Assembly: GCA_025765595.1 (NCBI GenBank)
Contig: JAIVFH010000005.1
Location: forward strand, 372,001-436,000
Source: Obelidium mucronatum
Taxonomy: Eukaryota; Chytridiomycota; Chytridiomycetes; Chytridiales; Chytriomycetaceae
Direction of reading: 5' to 3'
DNA length: 64,000 nucleotides
Below are positions 19,866 through 32,160 of this stretch, piece by piece (the first letter of the stretch is position 1; each line of letters opens with the position of its first letter). Position numbers and translations under genes: made by a program. A model generated the notes under the pieces. That model was not told where the DNA came from, made no database searches, and saw only the letters and a list, made by a program, of their open reading frames with translations.

Positions 19866-22036
19866 CTACTTGACGAGGTCTTGTCTCGCCAGACTCTCGG
19901 ATCCTTTCCTCTTTCGCGTAGGAGTTCCCTCTTCAGACGCAGTGCCACTGCCTCCACGACTTTTCTCCACTTGAAGTGGTGTACTGAGTTCCATATTGCT
20001 AGCCCCAAGGGGTAAACTCAAAGAAACTGAGCCTGAGGAGAAGTCTGCAGAATCTTCGTCCATCATATCCACCTTTTCACTCTCAGAAAGTCTGTGAAAC
20101 GATTGAATGGCACTTGAACCTGAAGAAAATTCAGGACCCGATGCAACAGAACCCCCACTGCCGTCTTTCGGGGGCAAAACAGCGGCGCCCCACCCAATTG
20201 ATGTTGGAGGCAACGGAGTTTCCAACACGATTGGTTTCAATCCAGATCCAATACTACTGCTAACAGATTTGTTCAACCCCGCTGCAACAGATGCCAGTAG
20301 TTTTTGAATGATTGGCGGTGGTTTTGGAGTGTTTCTTGGAGGTATTTGCGTTGTACCACTGCAGTACAAGGGTTCCACGACGTGCCATTTTTTTTCCGCG
20401 GGTATAAAAACAAAGTCTTTTGGGTCATTTCCATCCTGGTAGTCCGTTACTTGTAATGGGGCTGTTCGGTATTCGGTCTGGTTGGCAGAACGTCGTGGGG
20501 AGGGGAAACAAGTGATTTCAAATGCGGCTACGGTAATATCGTCAGTTGATCCTTTTAATATCGCCAGATCACAAAGGGCCTCGACGGCAATTTTGGTATC
20601 AGTAAGTGGATGGGGCGGTGTTGTCTGCAGTGACGATGAAGATGGTTGGTCTTGCAGAGCGGCTTCGGATTGAGATCTTTCGAAAACTGAAATCAATTTT
20701 TCAAGATGCTCTTTGGCTGCTCGGTCGTGTGCATCTTCTGTCGGTCTGGGGATGAGGTCGCTCATGCATGTGCTTATGGGCCGGCGATTCGTGTTGACAA
20801 TCGTTCCAACCGACGCTGCAGACATTGATCTGATGGTTTTCGAGAGATTGATGAAAGTTTGGCCAATGAAATGCGACTTCACGAGGTCTTTGCTGGAAAA
20901 AAGTGCAATGTTACTACTACTCCCTATTAATTTTACCAGCTCACATTCCGTCCGATGTAATAACAATCAATATCCGTCCATCAATAGTCTTTTCTAAGAG
21001 ACTCTCAACATCAAACGCGTAAACACTCGTTCGGACAAGCAAATTATCCTTGTGACTTATGTTTCCAATTGAGCACGTCATGCCAAGACGATACCGGCTT
21101 TTTGCACTGTGAATATAACCACCCATAGGTCCCCCTCCTCCTGCTTTCAATGCCCGCTCTCTCAATAGGCTGTATTCCTTTGAAATGTACTTTTGGACAG
21201 TACCTTCTTGTACAAACAAAGAATCTGGAAACGAACACGTATGGGTATCTGCATCTTGAGTTTCAGTGGATGAAACTTCAGGCTTCGTGAAGCGCTTCGG
21301 TGTTGGACTTGCCGAGTGGTCTCCGCTGGGAGATACACTTGCACTGCATGATTCTGCTGTTGGTAATGCAGCATCTGCAGCTGTAACTGAAAGGCCAGGT
21401 GGTGATGACAGAAGCATGTCAACGTGTCTTCGTAGTTTCCAGACCTTCAACGGTTTTCCAGTTGGGTCGTTGCGGTCAAACATGAGAATCTGAGAATCGC
21501 CAATATTGCAGCAGAAAAGAGTAGAAGAGTAAAGAATTGCCAGAGAAAGCGTCGATCCATTTTCTTTGCAGAGGTGTTCATCAAGTTCTGGAGTATGGGT
21601 TGTTCAAAAACAAACTGAGAGAGGTACCAAAATAGCAGCACTCACTCATCATTTCCTCATCCAAACGCTGATTTAAAAGCTCTAGTTTTCCTTCAATACA
21701 GGTAGCAGTCGATCCAGCCCCAGTGTCAGCATCAACGAGTGCCTCTTCTATCAGTTCGTTCACAACGCGATTCAGAACTGGTTTCAGGAGCGCCTGAAAT
21801 CGCTCTGCACCAGAAAGCTCAGTCGAAGATGAAATATAAGATACTCCGTGCTGTGTTATGGAGTTTCATGTCACAACGAGCTTGAGACTTCTATCGAAAA
21901 CGAAACGTACACCATCGCACACGTAGCAGCCCCAGACTACTTGACCACGACTCTCAAACGACAGAGTTCCAAAGAGGTCTTCCTGAACTTGTCGCTCTGG
22001 ATAGTGATGCTTTCGTCCAGCCAGTTGGCAAAACAT
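19866..22036 (-). CDS. PP2C-family protein phosphatase
   Basis: At least five exons on the minus strand, start taken at 22036 (MFCQLAGRKHHYP). Metal-dependent Ser/Thr phosphatase motifs appear in order: VWGCYVCDGHG across the first junction (donor GTACGT, acceptor CAG before CAC), GSTLSLAILYSSTLFCCNIGDSQ, a serine-rich insert, DGRILIVITSDGIKDLV, and LKGSTDDITVAAFEI. The insert and a C-terminal low-complexity tail (to KGSESLARQDLVK) are larger than in a minimal PP2C. The upstream frame is open to 22126 and overlaps the next gene, so a longer start is possible but less likely. Its start is 64 bp from that of DNAI3, head to head. Substrates unknown. Confidence 0.82.
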
Positions 22037-22100
22037 TCTTAATAACAAAAGTAGACAAAACGCGGTTGGCAAAAAAAAAAACAACTCCTCGAAACCTGAC

Positions 22101-25100
22101 ATGGACGCAAAAGTTTCAACTTCCAACTTGACTTCGCCAGAGGTCGGTGGTTTAAAGCCGGCTAAGAGCTCCGCTCTCCTGGCCGCTAAGAGCTTAAGCA
22201 GTCAAACTCCAAGTACTCTGAATCTTAACGCCCCCGTTGCTGTCCCAGTAGTTGAACCAGCTCCGATCGCTAAACCACCTATTGGCGAAGCATTGGCTCC
22301 AGGAAATAATAATGAAATTCCGCTGGATGGTATCCTCGCATTGTTTCTCTCAGGCATGACTCAAGATATCTTCAAGATCAAGTCAAATGAAGATGTCACA
22401 GCCGAGAAACCTATAAAGATTATTCCCAAAGCTGATATTGTTGCAGATGTGATGGCGAGACGCGCCGTATCTGATTTTCAACCATATTTAGCGATGATTC
22501 AGGTACTACAGTCTTGAAACATTCTGAAAAAATAACGCGTCTCTTGAACCCAGGCATATCCGGCAGATGAACTGCTTCTTTACTTTGATGCAGAGTTCAA
22601 GTATGGGCAAAACTTTTTTATGTGTACGACACCTGCTGCTGTTGATGCTATTCTGCGAGTGAGTTGTCTGATCGATAAGCACCACATCTAACCGCATTCT
22701 CCATGTAAGCCGAAAACAGTGGATCCAGTAGTTGCAGAAGAAGCCGCTATGGCTGCGTTAGGCATAAAAATCAAAAAGAAACCCGTGTCTAAACCATGGG
22801 AATGTCTCGGAAGCGATAAAGATATCGAACTAGAGCAGGTCTTCAATACAAGAGACCCAGTAAGCTTTTTTAGCAACACCATTCAAAAATCTAAACCGTA
22901 GATTGCAGATATTTGTCAAAATTTCCAGACAACGAAGGGAGTTTGGCAAGGACTGCAATTTCGAGGATAAGGAAACAGTTAATGATCCCGTAACGGAATG
23001 CAAATCATACAAAGATCCAGCTTATGAAGTAAATCGCTTAGAAATGGGAATGGCCGTTCAAGTGAGTTGGAAGAAAGCGGTTTGGCAACAGAAACTCAAA
23101 CACCTTCCATATCTAAAACAACAGTGCATACCAGAGATGACTACAGTCGGGGTCCAAACTAACTGGTTTAGACCCATCAACTTTTCAGTTCAATATGAGC
23201 CACAAGGTTTGAGTGAAGAAGAAAAGAAGATTCTACTGGACACAGATGAAGTTATTGATTTTGTTAAATCTATCGCGGACAGGTAATTCCATACAAAATT
23301 TTCCGCTTTCTAACATCATCATTTTTCAGCTTTGATCAAGTGATACAGCAAAACTCTATTTTAAACATTTTCGTTGATGATCTAAAAGAGATCGGAGAAG
23401 AAGAAATTACATTTGAAAAAGGAACACATGCCTTTTTGCAGGTAGATTAAAATGCGTACAGGGGAGCCGTTCGTCTTATAAGCATTTCAGGAGTACCAAA
23501 GCTTTACAGACCTTGAACATTCTAAGGACAAATCAATATCCTGCTCGGACTGGCATCCGACTTTAAAAGGAGTAGTAGCAGTATCTTGTTCAGAGAGAGT
23601 TACGCTGGAAGAGCGCATTGAACGAGGATTTGTTGTGAAATCTAAGCAAAGCCTGATCTTGATATGGTCTTTCCATGACCCTATCCATCCACAGCTTATT
23701 CTTGAAGCTCCTGAAGATATAATTAGTTTCCAATTTAATCCAAGTGATCCGCATTTTATAGCTGGTGGTTGTATAAATGGACAAATTGTACTTTGGGATA
23801 TCTCAGAGCACGAAGACAAGTTGAAAACCAATCGAAAGAGAAGCGATGAGGAAGGCACGACAGGCTCGGCGGGTGGTGGAGGAAGTGGCGAAGAAGTTGA
23901 CACCGCCAAGTCAAATGATGAGCCCATAATTCCTATCATCAAGTATATTGTCAGTTCCAGTATTGAGTTCAGCCATCGTGGGGCGATTACAGATTTACAG
24001 TGGTTACCGAGCAATATGCTTGTAAGTTTTGCACCACTTAGTTTCTGTTTATTTGTCTTAAACAACCATTCAGATTGCTCATAATGGAGACGTTTCTGAA
24101 AATCCTGAATCTGGGAACAGGCAAATCGTAACCTGCTCGGCAGATGGACAAATGTGCGTGTGGGACACGCGATCAAAAAAGGTTTTAAAGGAGTTGGATT
24201 TGGCATGGAAACCGTTTTTGAGGGTTCCACTCAGTGCCATGGACAATACATTTGATTATGGCCTGACGAAAGTCAGTCTGAAAAGTTTGGATATCAGCGC
24301 TGAAGCGGCAGCTGCAGCAGCAAAACCAAAAAGTCAAGAAAAAGGAGAAGAAGGGGACAAAAAGAAAGATGCAAAGAAAGACAACGGAACGCTGCCAGTG
24401 TCAAAATTCTTCACCGCCACTGAAGAAGGTGATCTCATTTTTTCTGATTGGGTCGCCGAGAAGTCGACGGAGGAGAAAGGTATATTTCATTGTTTGTCAA
24501 GACAGGTCTCGTTGCTAACACCTTCGCGTAGGATCCAGGGTGGAGCATACATATAGCATGCATTTCGGGCCAATGTCGGATTTACAGCGGTCGCCCTTTT
24601 TCCCAGATATTCTGCTGAGTGCGGGAGGTTGGTCGTTCCATATTTGGAAAGAAAAGATCAACTCTGGACCGCTGCTTTCATCGCCTGTCAGCCCATCCTA
24701 CATAATTTCTGGGCGCTGGTCACCCACTCGACCTGGTGTATTTTTCATTTCAAAGGCAGATGGAACGATTGAGGCATGGGATATTTTGGACAGCACATAC
24801 CAGCCAGCTACTGTACAAAATGTGGCATCGGTTGGTATCAGTCATATGTCCATAAAGCAGTATCCAGGAAAGGGTGTTCATCAATTTGTAGCTGCTGCTG
24901 ACGACGAAGGCACATTACACATTCTGGAAGTTCCAAAAAATCTGACAAAGCCTTTAAAGAATGAGGTAGATTGCTTCGGCTTTGGACACAGCACTCCAAC
25001 GTAACCATTTTTGGTAGAAACACCTAGCTCGTGGATTTTTTGACAGAGAAGTCAAGCGAATCGCATATGTTTCGGAACGTAAACAAATACGCGTTCGTGA

Positions 25101-25455
25101 GAAAGGTCAATGGGAGCAAGCTAAGCTTGAAGCAGCCCAGGTCAACCACTTTTTTTATCCTTTATCCATCAATTATTAAGTGCTTTTGGTTTCAGGCATT
25201 AAAGGCTCAAGCCGCAGCATCGAAGAAGCCAGATGGTGAAGCAGATGGAGCTGCACCAGCTGCCGCTGCAGCGCCTGCTGCTGAGGGTTCGGGCGAGCCA
25301 GTCAAGTCAAAGGAGGAGGAGTTAATGGATAAAGCGGAGCAAGAGTATCTCAAATTCGAGCGAAAGTAAGTTCTAGAAACACTTCTTTACCAAGTAGTAA
25401 CGATTTCTTCAGTTTTTTGGAAGCTGAAGGGCTTCTCAAAACAGCTGAAATTTGA
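22101..25455 (+). CDS. DNAI3: Axonemal dynein intermediate chain DNAI3 (WDR63/IC140)
   Basis: Multi-exon gene from ATG at 22101 to TGA at 25453-25455. DNAI3 is the intermediate chain of inner-arm dynein I1/f in motile cilia and flagella. Marks: IFKIKSNEDVTAEKPIKIIP, RRAVSDFQPYLAMIQAYPADE, LLLYFDAEFKYGQNFF, RQRREFGKDCNFEDKETV, VTECKSYKDPAYEVNRLEMG and TTVGVQTNWFRP, then WD repeats such as SCSDWHPTLKGVVAVS, FNPSDPHFIAGGCINGQIVLWD, QIVTCSADGQMCVWDTR and LLSAGGWSFHIWKEK. The C-terminus has an Ala-rich stretch and LMDKAEQEYLKFERNFLEAEG, as in the family. Frame is intact through the junctions I checked. It is tail to tail with ARMC3, another axoneme-linked gene. Confidence 0.9.
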
Positions 25456-25550
25456 TATGCGTTACACAATCAATTTTAAAATATTATAGACATAAACTTC
25501 ATTGGGCAAATTGTTTGATATCTTCTGATTTGTGAATGAGGAAATAGCTT

Positions 25551-25757
25551 TTGTAAGCTATAGCCTCGCTAGAACCCACGCCAATCAAACGCCAAGGATG
25601 CCGAGCGGTGTCTAACGTTTAAACGTGCTGCTGCACTCAAATTGCAGTCCAGTCCCTCATCTCATTGAGTGATGAATATACTTTATTTGGTTTTTTATCA
25701 TGGTGCTGGGGACTTGTAAGCAATAGCCTCACTAGAACTCACGCCAATTAAACGGCC
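25551..25757. repeat. Duplicated end of ARMC3 flanking a tRNA-like fragment
   Basis: The bases 25714-25754, which encode the last residues of ARMC3 (GVSSSEAIAY), recur with about five mismatches at 25551-25591, beyond the gene's stop. Between the two copies lies a leucine-tRNA-like fragment. The arrangement suggests a partial duplication with an inserted RNA-derived piece. Confidence 0.75.
25592..25660 (+). pseudogene. tRNA-Leu (CAA)-like fragment
   Basis: The stretch contains GATGCCGAGCGGTGTCTAA (an A-box) and an anticodon arm CTGCA-CTCAAAT-TGCAG with anticodon CAA, close to the real tRNA-Leu at 9692. It has extra bases in the D-arm, lacks the GTTCGAATC B-box and has no matching acceptor stem, so it should not give a working tRNA. 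Confidence 0.7.
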
Positions 25758-28700
25758 TGGTTCAAACATAAGATCAACAATGGTTACTTCTTCCGGAAAC
25801 TCAATTGGTTCTTGAGGGGGTTGCCATCCAACAGGAAGAACAGATTGTCCACTTTGAACCGTTACAGGAGTTGCTGCACTCGCCAGCCCACCAACTGGAA
25901 GCTCGCGTGAAGGAGGCATCTTCTTCGCGCCAGATGCAGCGCTTGGAGCTCTTTCTTTAACAAATTCCAACTTTCTGACGTCAACCACATTCCAGGCGCG
26001 GTTGTAGTCCCCTCGAACCAAATGACAAGGACCCAGACCGATTTTGTCACATATCGCTTTGAAAAGCAATGCTCGATGATAAAAGGTTCCGGTCGCAATT
26101 TGGCCAATGAGGAGAACATTCGATTCTGCTTTCAACTTTAGTTCCGAAACTTTGAATTTGAATGAAAATTCCGACAGAGCGGCAGGTTCAACAGGTCCGC
26201 CCATCGCTGCACTGACAATTGTTGCAATTTGGCGTATTTGTTGGCGTGGAGTGTATGAACTCAAGTTCTGAGATGCTGCTTGGCATAGAAATTGGAACTG
26301 ACTATCCTTTTCATGATCTATAGTAATAATTTCCCGACGTTTGTCCAATGGGATACTCTTCAGCTCCACCAACGATGGGAGTCCTGTGATATTTTCTAAA
26401 TTATTGCCAGCCGATCCAAGATCGTAAAAGCCTGTTTTAATCAGATTGTCAGAACTAAGTTCATTGCGAAGCCAATATTTTGCAGACAAATCTGGAGGAC
26501 AAAGATATCGATCAGCAGATTTAAAAGAGAGAATAAAACATACGATAATTGAGCAACTTGTCTAACGCATCGTGAGAGAACTTTTGCGAGGACTTTGCTG
26601 GGTCTTTTCCAAGAGCCAAGAGTGCCTCAATTGCGCCCATTTGACAGAACATAACAGCGTTCAACTCTGTCATACATAAAAATGATATAAACATCATCTT
26701 AATCTAATTCTCTGTTTCTTACCATATTGCGCGGCATTCGACAAAGCGTATGCCGCATTTCTCGCAACGGATACATCCTTTGATAATACCAAAGAAATAA
26801 GTTTTGCGATATTATCAACTTTCTTATCTTTAGTTAACGAAATTCGCGCCTCGCCTATTTTTCGAGGTTTCAGAGGTGTCAACATTTCACTGACAATCAT
26901 ACCTTCTTGCATGCATCTAGCAATCGCTAAGCATGCAGAAGCTTGAACGTTTGTTTCTGGTTTACTTAATACAGCCAGAAGCGCCGTCACACCGCCTAAT
27001 TTTACAATGTCCAATCTATTTGCGGCTGCAGGATCAACAGTTAAAAGACCGCATTGACAAATACAAACAGAAAAAAACTCAACTATCTTCTGCCAAATTA
27101 GCAATGCATTCTGCGGCATTCACAAGAGTTTGTGGGTCATCCAAGGTTAAAAGTCGCATTATGGAGCCAATAGACTCCGTTGTTTTAATTTTGAGTCTGG
27201 CTTTCGCTGTAAGAGTGAAAGATTTAACCACAACCAAGCAATTAATTATATTTGAATTCTTAGCGCCACAAACCATTCAGACATAGACTGGATAATGCAA
27301 ACGTAGCTTGACGGCAAATGTCGACATCTTCGTGAGCAATTAACTTGATCAAAGTATCTAATACTCCAACTTTGTTGAGCTCCAGTTGAGTAAGCTCTAA
27401 TATCAGCTTTTTTAGTTGGTAAATACCATAAACTGGTCAAGTAAGTGCTTCACCGTTCTTAGCAATACAGCCAAGTGCCATCGCAGCATGACTAATTGCG
27501 CCAAAATCAGCATGACCAAGAGTTGCAATTAAAATGGGCAATGCCCCTGCATCTCGGATGAAGTTCTGGTTACGGTCTTTTGGATAAAAAAAGAAGAGTG
27601 AGCAACACCTAAAGCAACTTCAAAACCCTGGCACCTGTCTTGGCAGCTTTGGACAAAACTAAAGAGGCGTTGCGTTTGTTTCGAACGTCTTCGGACGACA
27701 GCATTTTTAAGACTGGCGGTAAACCGCCAATGTCAGGGAAGATGTTCACTGTTTCGGCTAATATTGATTGTTGTCAATATGACAAATAAAGGTTATGAAA
27801 CTTTTTTTTTGGAACTTACTGTCTTCCAGACATTTCGATAAACAAGTCAATGTCCAATGATGTAGTTCAGGTAAATCTTGGCTCAGCATATCAATCAAAC
27901 GTTTCACTCCATTCAATTTTCGAATTTCAACTCTGTTGGCATCTGATGAGATTCGCAAGAAATGCGCATTAAATTTTGGGCGTAAAACGAAAAGAGTGGG
28001 AACTAACGATCTTCCGCAGATAAAATCAAACTCATCAACGTATTTTCTTGAATTTCCGGAAAGTCGGCCCCGAGAAGCTCTAAAAGAGGGGCCAATCCGT
28101 TTACATATCGAATCTCAGATCTGTTTGTGACTGTTTGGAGCGAGTGATTTTGGGAATTTTCTCTTGAGTTTCGAAAACACAGCACAGCTGAAAGCAAAAA
28201 AAAAAAAAAAAAAACAAAAAAAACATACAATCTTCAAGAAGAGATGAAAGCGCCAAAGCCACATTCTTCTTCACATCAGGATCTGTTGATGGAAGTAGTT
28301 TCACTAGCGCTTTGATTCCTCCAGCCTTCCTGATGTCAGATTTCAGAGCGACTGATTGATAATTATTTTTTTTTGGTTCAGTTTTGATGGTTCGAACAAT
28401 CTCTCAAACTCAACAGTCTCGCGCCAAGTTTGCAACCGTAAATGCAGCTTCATCTTGAACTTCAGGAGGCTCGTCAACCGCCAACAAGGAAACAACTGTT
28501 TCGAGAAGTTCCTTTTTTCTCATTTCAGGATGTATCTCGGCTAGAGAATTTGTTTTTTTTTTCATTCAGTAAGATTTTGGATCAAACTCATTCACAAGTC
28601 CCAACCAAGTTCCGTCGAGGCAGCGATACACGCAGCGGCAGCTTTTTTGATTGATATTTCTTTTGAAGATGTAAGCCCGATCAGGGATTTCATAATGTTC

Positions 28701-28995
28701 AAATTCAGCAATTGCACACGTCGTTTGGAATCTGTGTACAAGAGATAAATATTGAAGATAAGGCGCTATACAGAAAAAAAAAGAACACGAGAGAATAACT
28801 GTATTCGGCAAACTTCGTAAGCGCTTCAAGAGCCTGAACACATGTTGGTGGATCTGGTGTTTGGAGCAAGATGATGAGTGTTCTTGTGTCAGTGATCGCA
28901 AAGTTGGCCGGATCGCACTAGTTTTTTTTTTTCGGGTGCCCTTTCTTTTAATATCGGTAGGGCTACAGCTCTTTGGAGTAGCCAACCTTCTCCAT
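25698..28995 (-). CDS. ARMC3: Armadillo repeat protein ARMC3
   Basis: Multi-exon minus-strand gene ending at TGA 25698-25700. ARMC3 is a flagellum-associated armadillo protein conserved in ciliated eukaryotes. Several repeats are visible, for example LLQTPDPPTCVQALEALTKF, SSTDPDVKKNVALALSSL, YVNGLAPLLELLGADFPEIQ, LNGVKRLIDMLSQDLPELHH and VSVARNAAYALSNAAQYG. The C-terminal third begins SAKYWLRNELSSDNLIKTGFYD and contains ALLFKAICDKIGLGPCHLVRGDYNRAW and EEVTIVDLMFEPGRLIGV, the EDR1/CTR1-like domain of ARMC3. The start is uncertain: ATG at 28995 followed by a donor at GTTGGC and the acceptor CTAG before TGCGATCC is my best reading. The 3' end is partly duplicated downstream. Confidence 0.85.
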
Positions 28996-29208
28996 TTTCT
29001 GTGGTGAGGGTGATGGAGATCTGTTTTATATTGACAATTTATTGATTTCACGCGTTCAAAAAGAAAAAAAGCTCTTCGCGATTTCAGCTGTAACTGCTTA
29101 TTGGTGTCCAAGACACGACACTTGGAGGATTTATTTAATTGGATGTGACATTGATGCAGTGAGTGGGATTATTGAAGATAATAAATGTATCTTCGTTGGA
29201 AGTTTTAT

Positions 29209-31320
29209 TTAAATGATCAGCTTCTTCAGATTCTTTTCTTCTTCCGCCTTGACCATTCCGATAATACTTAATACACTGGAGCTGGGAATACACCCATGCT
29301 CTGAAATCACCATTGAAATAAATGACGCTGGAGTGATATCATAGTGTAGATTTAAAAGCTTTAGGTCCGGAATATCACGCCAGTCCTTCAAGATGGGTGG
29401 TTTTGAATTGGCATCATTGGACGGAGGTGTGAGTACAGATGGTAAGACTGACGCAGGAGACAGGGTTTTGGTTGTGACCAACTCGTCGGGGTCACCTGTT
29501 TTAGTCTTGGAATTAATCGAGGGCCGAAAAGACAAACAAAAAAATAAAATAAAAATTATCATGGAGTTACCAATCTCATTCCAGACAAAAGAGTCCAATT
29601 GTACAAGTTCACTAAACTTGATCAACTCAGCCAAAACAATCACAGGAACATGTGCATCATGCGCCATCATGGCGGCAATCGCAGTTCCAGTGCGAGACAA
29701 AAGAGCACCATTCGACAACAATGCACTGGCGCCGAGAATCAGCTTTGTGACTTTCGGCATTACGGCTCCCAAACTGTTGACAAGTACATAGGAACAAGAG
29801 ATTCCTGCATTTACCAAATTTTGAACAAGTATTTTTCCTTCGAGCTTTGGACGGGCGTCGCAAACAATTACTTTGAATTTATAGTTCAGGTTCTTGGCCT
29901 CAAGGAGAAGCAACTCAACAGCAGCAGACCTGAATATTGGTTTGGTGGGCTAGAACGCGATAAAAAAAAAAGGGCATAGCTACCTTCCAAAAGTCAAAAT
30001 CACGTCATCCGTTTTGATAAATTTCAATGCCGTAGCAACAATACTATCGTCGGCAGAGACAATTTTCTCCTTGATGAAAGTATCAATCCAGTGCAGAAGG
30101 TGCGTCTTTGTCTAGTTCTCCAAGTTAGCGTTTTAAGACCGAATACGGTAGAAGAGTCAAAAATTACATCTTCATCCGACTTGTCGAGAGAAATATTGGA
30201 AATTTCCGACTTTAATTGACGAATTGCCGATTTCATTGTTTCAGCAAGATGTCTGGTTGTTGTCAGATAGTCAATTTGCTTTCCAAGGTACGAAGTCAAG
30301 TTTCTTTGAATCGAAGTTCCTGGAGGCGTAACATAATCTGCAATAACCTAATAATAACAGGATAAAAGAAAAAAAAAAGAGCTCCATGAATACAGAAAAA
30401 AGCAAACATCCGACAAACAATGTTCACACCTTTTTGAAAGCATATAACATTGCCGAACATCTTGCAATTCCACCAGAAATGATGAATTCGGAAAATTGAA
30501 CTCCAAGAGTAATTATGGCTGGATGCACCATATGGCGCTGTTGTCCATCGGAAGTCAATGCTCTAGCCGCACCAATCCCACTCTTTTCAAATTGAGTCAA
30601 GTGTGACAGCAATGGTACAGGTTTTTGCGCCAAAGTTCGTCCTTTGATGGTTTTCTTTTGATGTTTCGCGTCGTCAAATCGAATCTGAGACGGGGCACGC
30701 ATGTTGGCTTGCGATGGCATTGATGACAGAGCGGGCGGAGCAGCAAGGTTTGAGTTGGACGAAGTTGGAGTAGAGCTACCAACAGAATGGGAAGAATTGT
30801 TTCCAGCAGTCGCGTTGATGGCACTTGGCTGTTTCGATAATGGCTGTTGTTTTTGGGGTTGTTGCTTTTGTTGTTGTTGCTGTTGTTGTTGTTGCTGTGG
30901 TTGTTGTGGAGGGCGAGGAGCAGCTTGGGGATTGGCGGCAGCTCCAGCAGCGCCTCCTTGCTTTGCGAGCTTTTTGGCGAGTTTTTCAGCCTCGCCCCGT
31001 TCCTAAGTGGGAAAAAAAGCAGAAGGTGAGTGTGATGATTTGATCCAGGCAATTCGGATGAATCATTTGCAATTCCTGCAACTATCACTCTCTATCACTG
31101 CCATCTGCAGCCCCTCTCACAACATGACTGAAGCTAACGGAGCCGAGCGCAATTGGAAGCACTTTGGGTAGAAAGGTACCTTAAACTCGCGCTGCTCTTC
31201 AGGTGTCATGTCTTTGAACTTTTTCTGAACCGGACTGTTTTCCTGCGCCACAGCCGCAACGGATGCTCCGGCTTTCGGCTTCTCTTTGTCTTTCTTTGCG
31301 GCGGCGGCAGGTGTAGACAT
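29209..31320 (-). CDS. GCD2: Translation initiation factor eIF2B subunit delta
   Basis: Start MSTPAAAAKKDKEKPKAG at 31320; exon 1 ends at 31180 and exon 2 begins at 31002; stop TAA at 29209-29211. eIF2B is the guanine nucleotide exchange factor for eIF2, and delta belongs to its regulatory subcomplex. The N-terminal region is lysine-rich, then glutamine-rich (near 30865-30905) and serine/proline-rich. The conserved part follows: FDDAKHQKKTIKGRTLAQKP, VHPAIITLGVQFSEFIISGG, then FKVIVCDARPKLEGKILVQN, GISCSYVLVNSLGAVMPKVT, ILGASALLSNGALLSRTGTA and VIVLAELIKFSELVQLDSFVWNE, all typical of the alpha/beta/delta family. It is head to head with UXT, with 45 bp between starts. Confidence 0.92.
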
Positions 31321-31365
31321 TGGGTTTTCTTTGGCGAAATTACTCAAAATAAAAGAAGAGAAGAA
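31321..31365. promoter_or_regulatory. 45-bp bidirectional promoter between eIF2B delta and UXT
   Basis: The start codons at 31320 (minus) and 31366 (plus) leave 45 bp for both promoters and leaders. It is the tightest divergent pair in the window. No core element is obvious. Confidence 0.45.
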
Positions 31366-31957
31366 ATGGATGAAACAAAAAGAAAACAAATAGATAAATA
31401 CGAACGCTTCCTTACAACGACGCTGCAGCCAGACTTGCGAAAAGTGCTTGAAGAGCGTGATGCAGTCTACGAGGAGACGGCAGAGTAGTGCGTGTCCAAT
31501 TGGACCTTGCCCTCAATAGTGTTGCTTACGGTTTTCGTGCGGATAGTTTGAAGCTCAAGAACCAGATAGCTCTCATCAAATCACACTCCCGCGAAGACGG
31601 ATCGTTCAAGACAATGGTCGATGTTGGTTGCGACTTCTATATGCAAGCCAAAGTGTGAGTTTGACCAACTGGCAAGGAAATCATCACTCAGAATCTTATG
31701 CAGACCGAATGCAAATCTGATCAATGTTCTTGTTGGCTTGGATTGTCACGTTGAATTCACGTTGGATGAAGCTGCCATTTTCATCGCAAAGAAGGAGAAA
31801 CATTTGGAGAAGTACTGTTTCCTATGCTGATTCGCGAAATCTGACACTGTGGATTGTAATATATAGGAAAGCCGAAATGATGACGGAACGGGCGTTGAAG
31901 ATAAAAGGACATATCAAACTGGTTCTTGCTGCAATACAGGAAGTTCTCGAATCATAA
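31366..31957 (+). CDS. UXT: UXT-like prefoldin alpha family protein
   Basis: Exons 31366-31487, 31520-31654, 31704-31811 and 31867-31957 join in frame to give 151 residues, close to the usual length. UXT is a prefoldin-like subunit found with the R2TP/URI chaperone module. Marks: IDKYERFLTTTLQPDLRKVLEERDAVYEETAEY, TMVDVGCDFYMQAKVPNANL, VLVGLDCHVEFTLDEAAIF and ALKIKGHIKLVLAAIQEVLE. Two long helices with a central beta hairpin, as in prefoldin alpha subunits, are implied. The first intron (31488-31519) is only 32 nt by this reading, unusually short, so that junction deserves RNA support. Confidence 0.85.
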
Positions 31958-32088
31958 CTCTTGCATTCATAATAAATTCACTCCATCCAAAATTGATTAA
32001 GCGAGGTTTTAATACATATTTCCGTTGAATTTCGCTGTTTTGTCCTTGGGAAGAATAAGAATTTTCTTCACCCATTGAGACCCATCGA

Positions 32089-32160
32089 GGCCCAATGGTC
32101 TAGTAGTATGATACTTCTTTAGGGTAGAAGTGGTACCGAGTTCAATTCTCGGTTGGGCCC
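32089..32160 (+). tRNA. tRNA-Pro (AGG)
   Basis: GGCCCAA pairs with TTGGGCC. The anticodon arm CTTCT-TTAGGGT-AGAAG gives anticodon AGG. The D-arm has TGGTCTAGTAGTATGATA and the T-arm ACCGAGTTCAATTCTCGGT. It is 72 nt long and intronless. Confidence 0.95.

Noticed and set aside
25592..25660. A second functional tRNA-Leu (CAA)
   Set aside because: No B-box, no pairing acceptor stem and extra bases in the D-arm; called a fragment instead.
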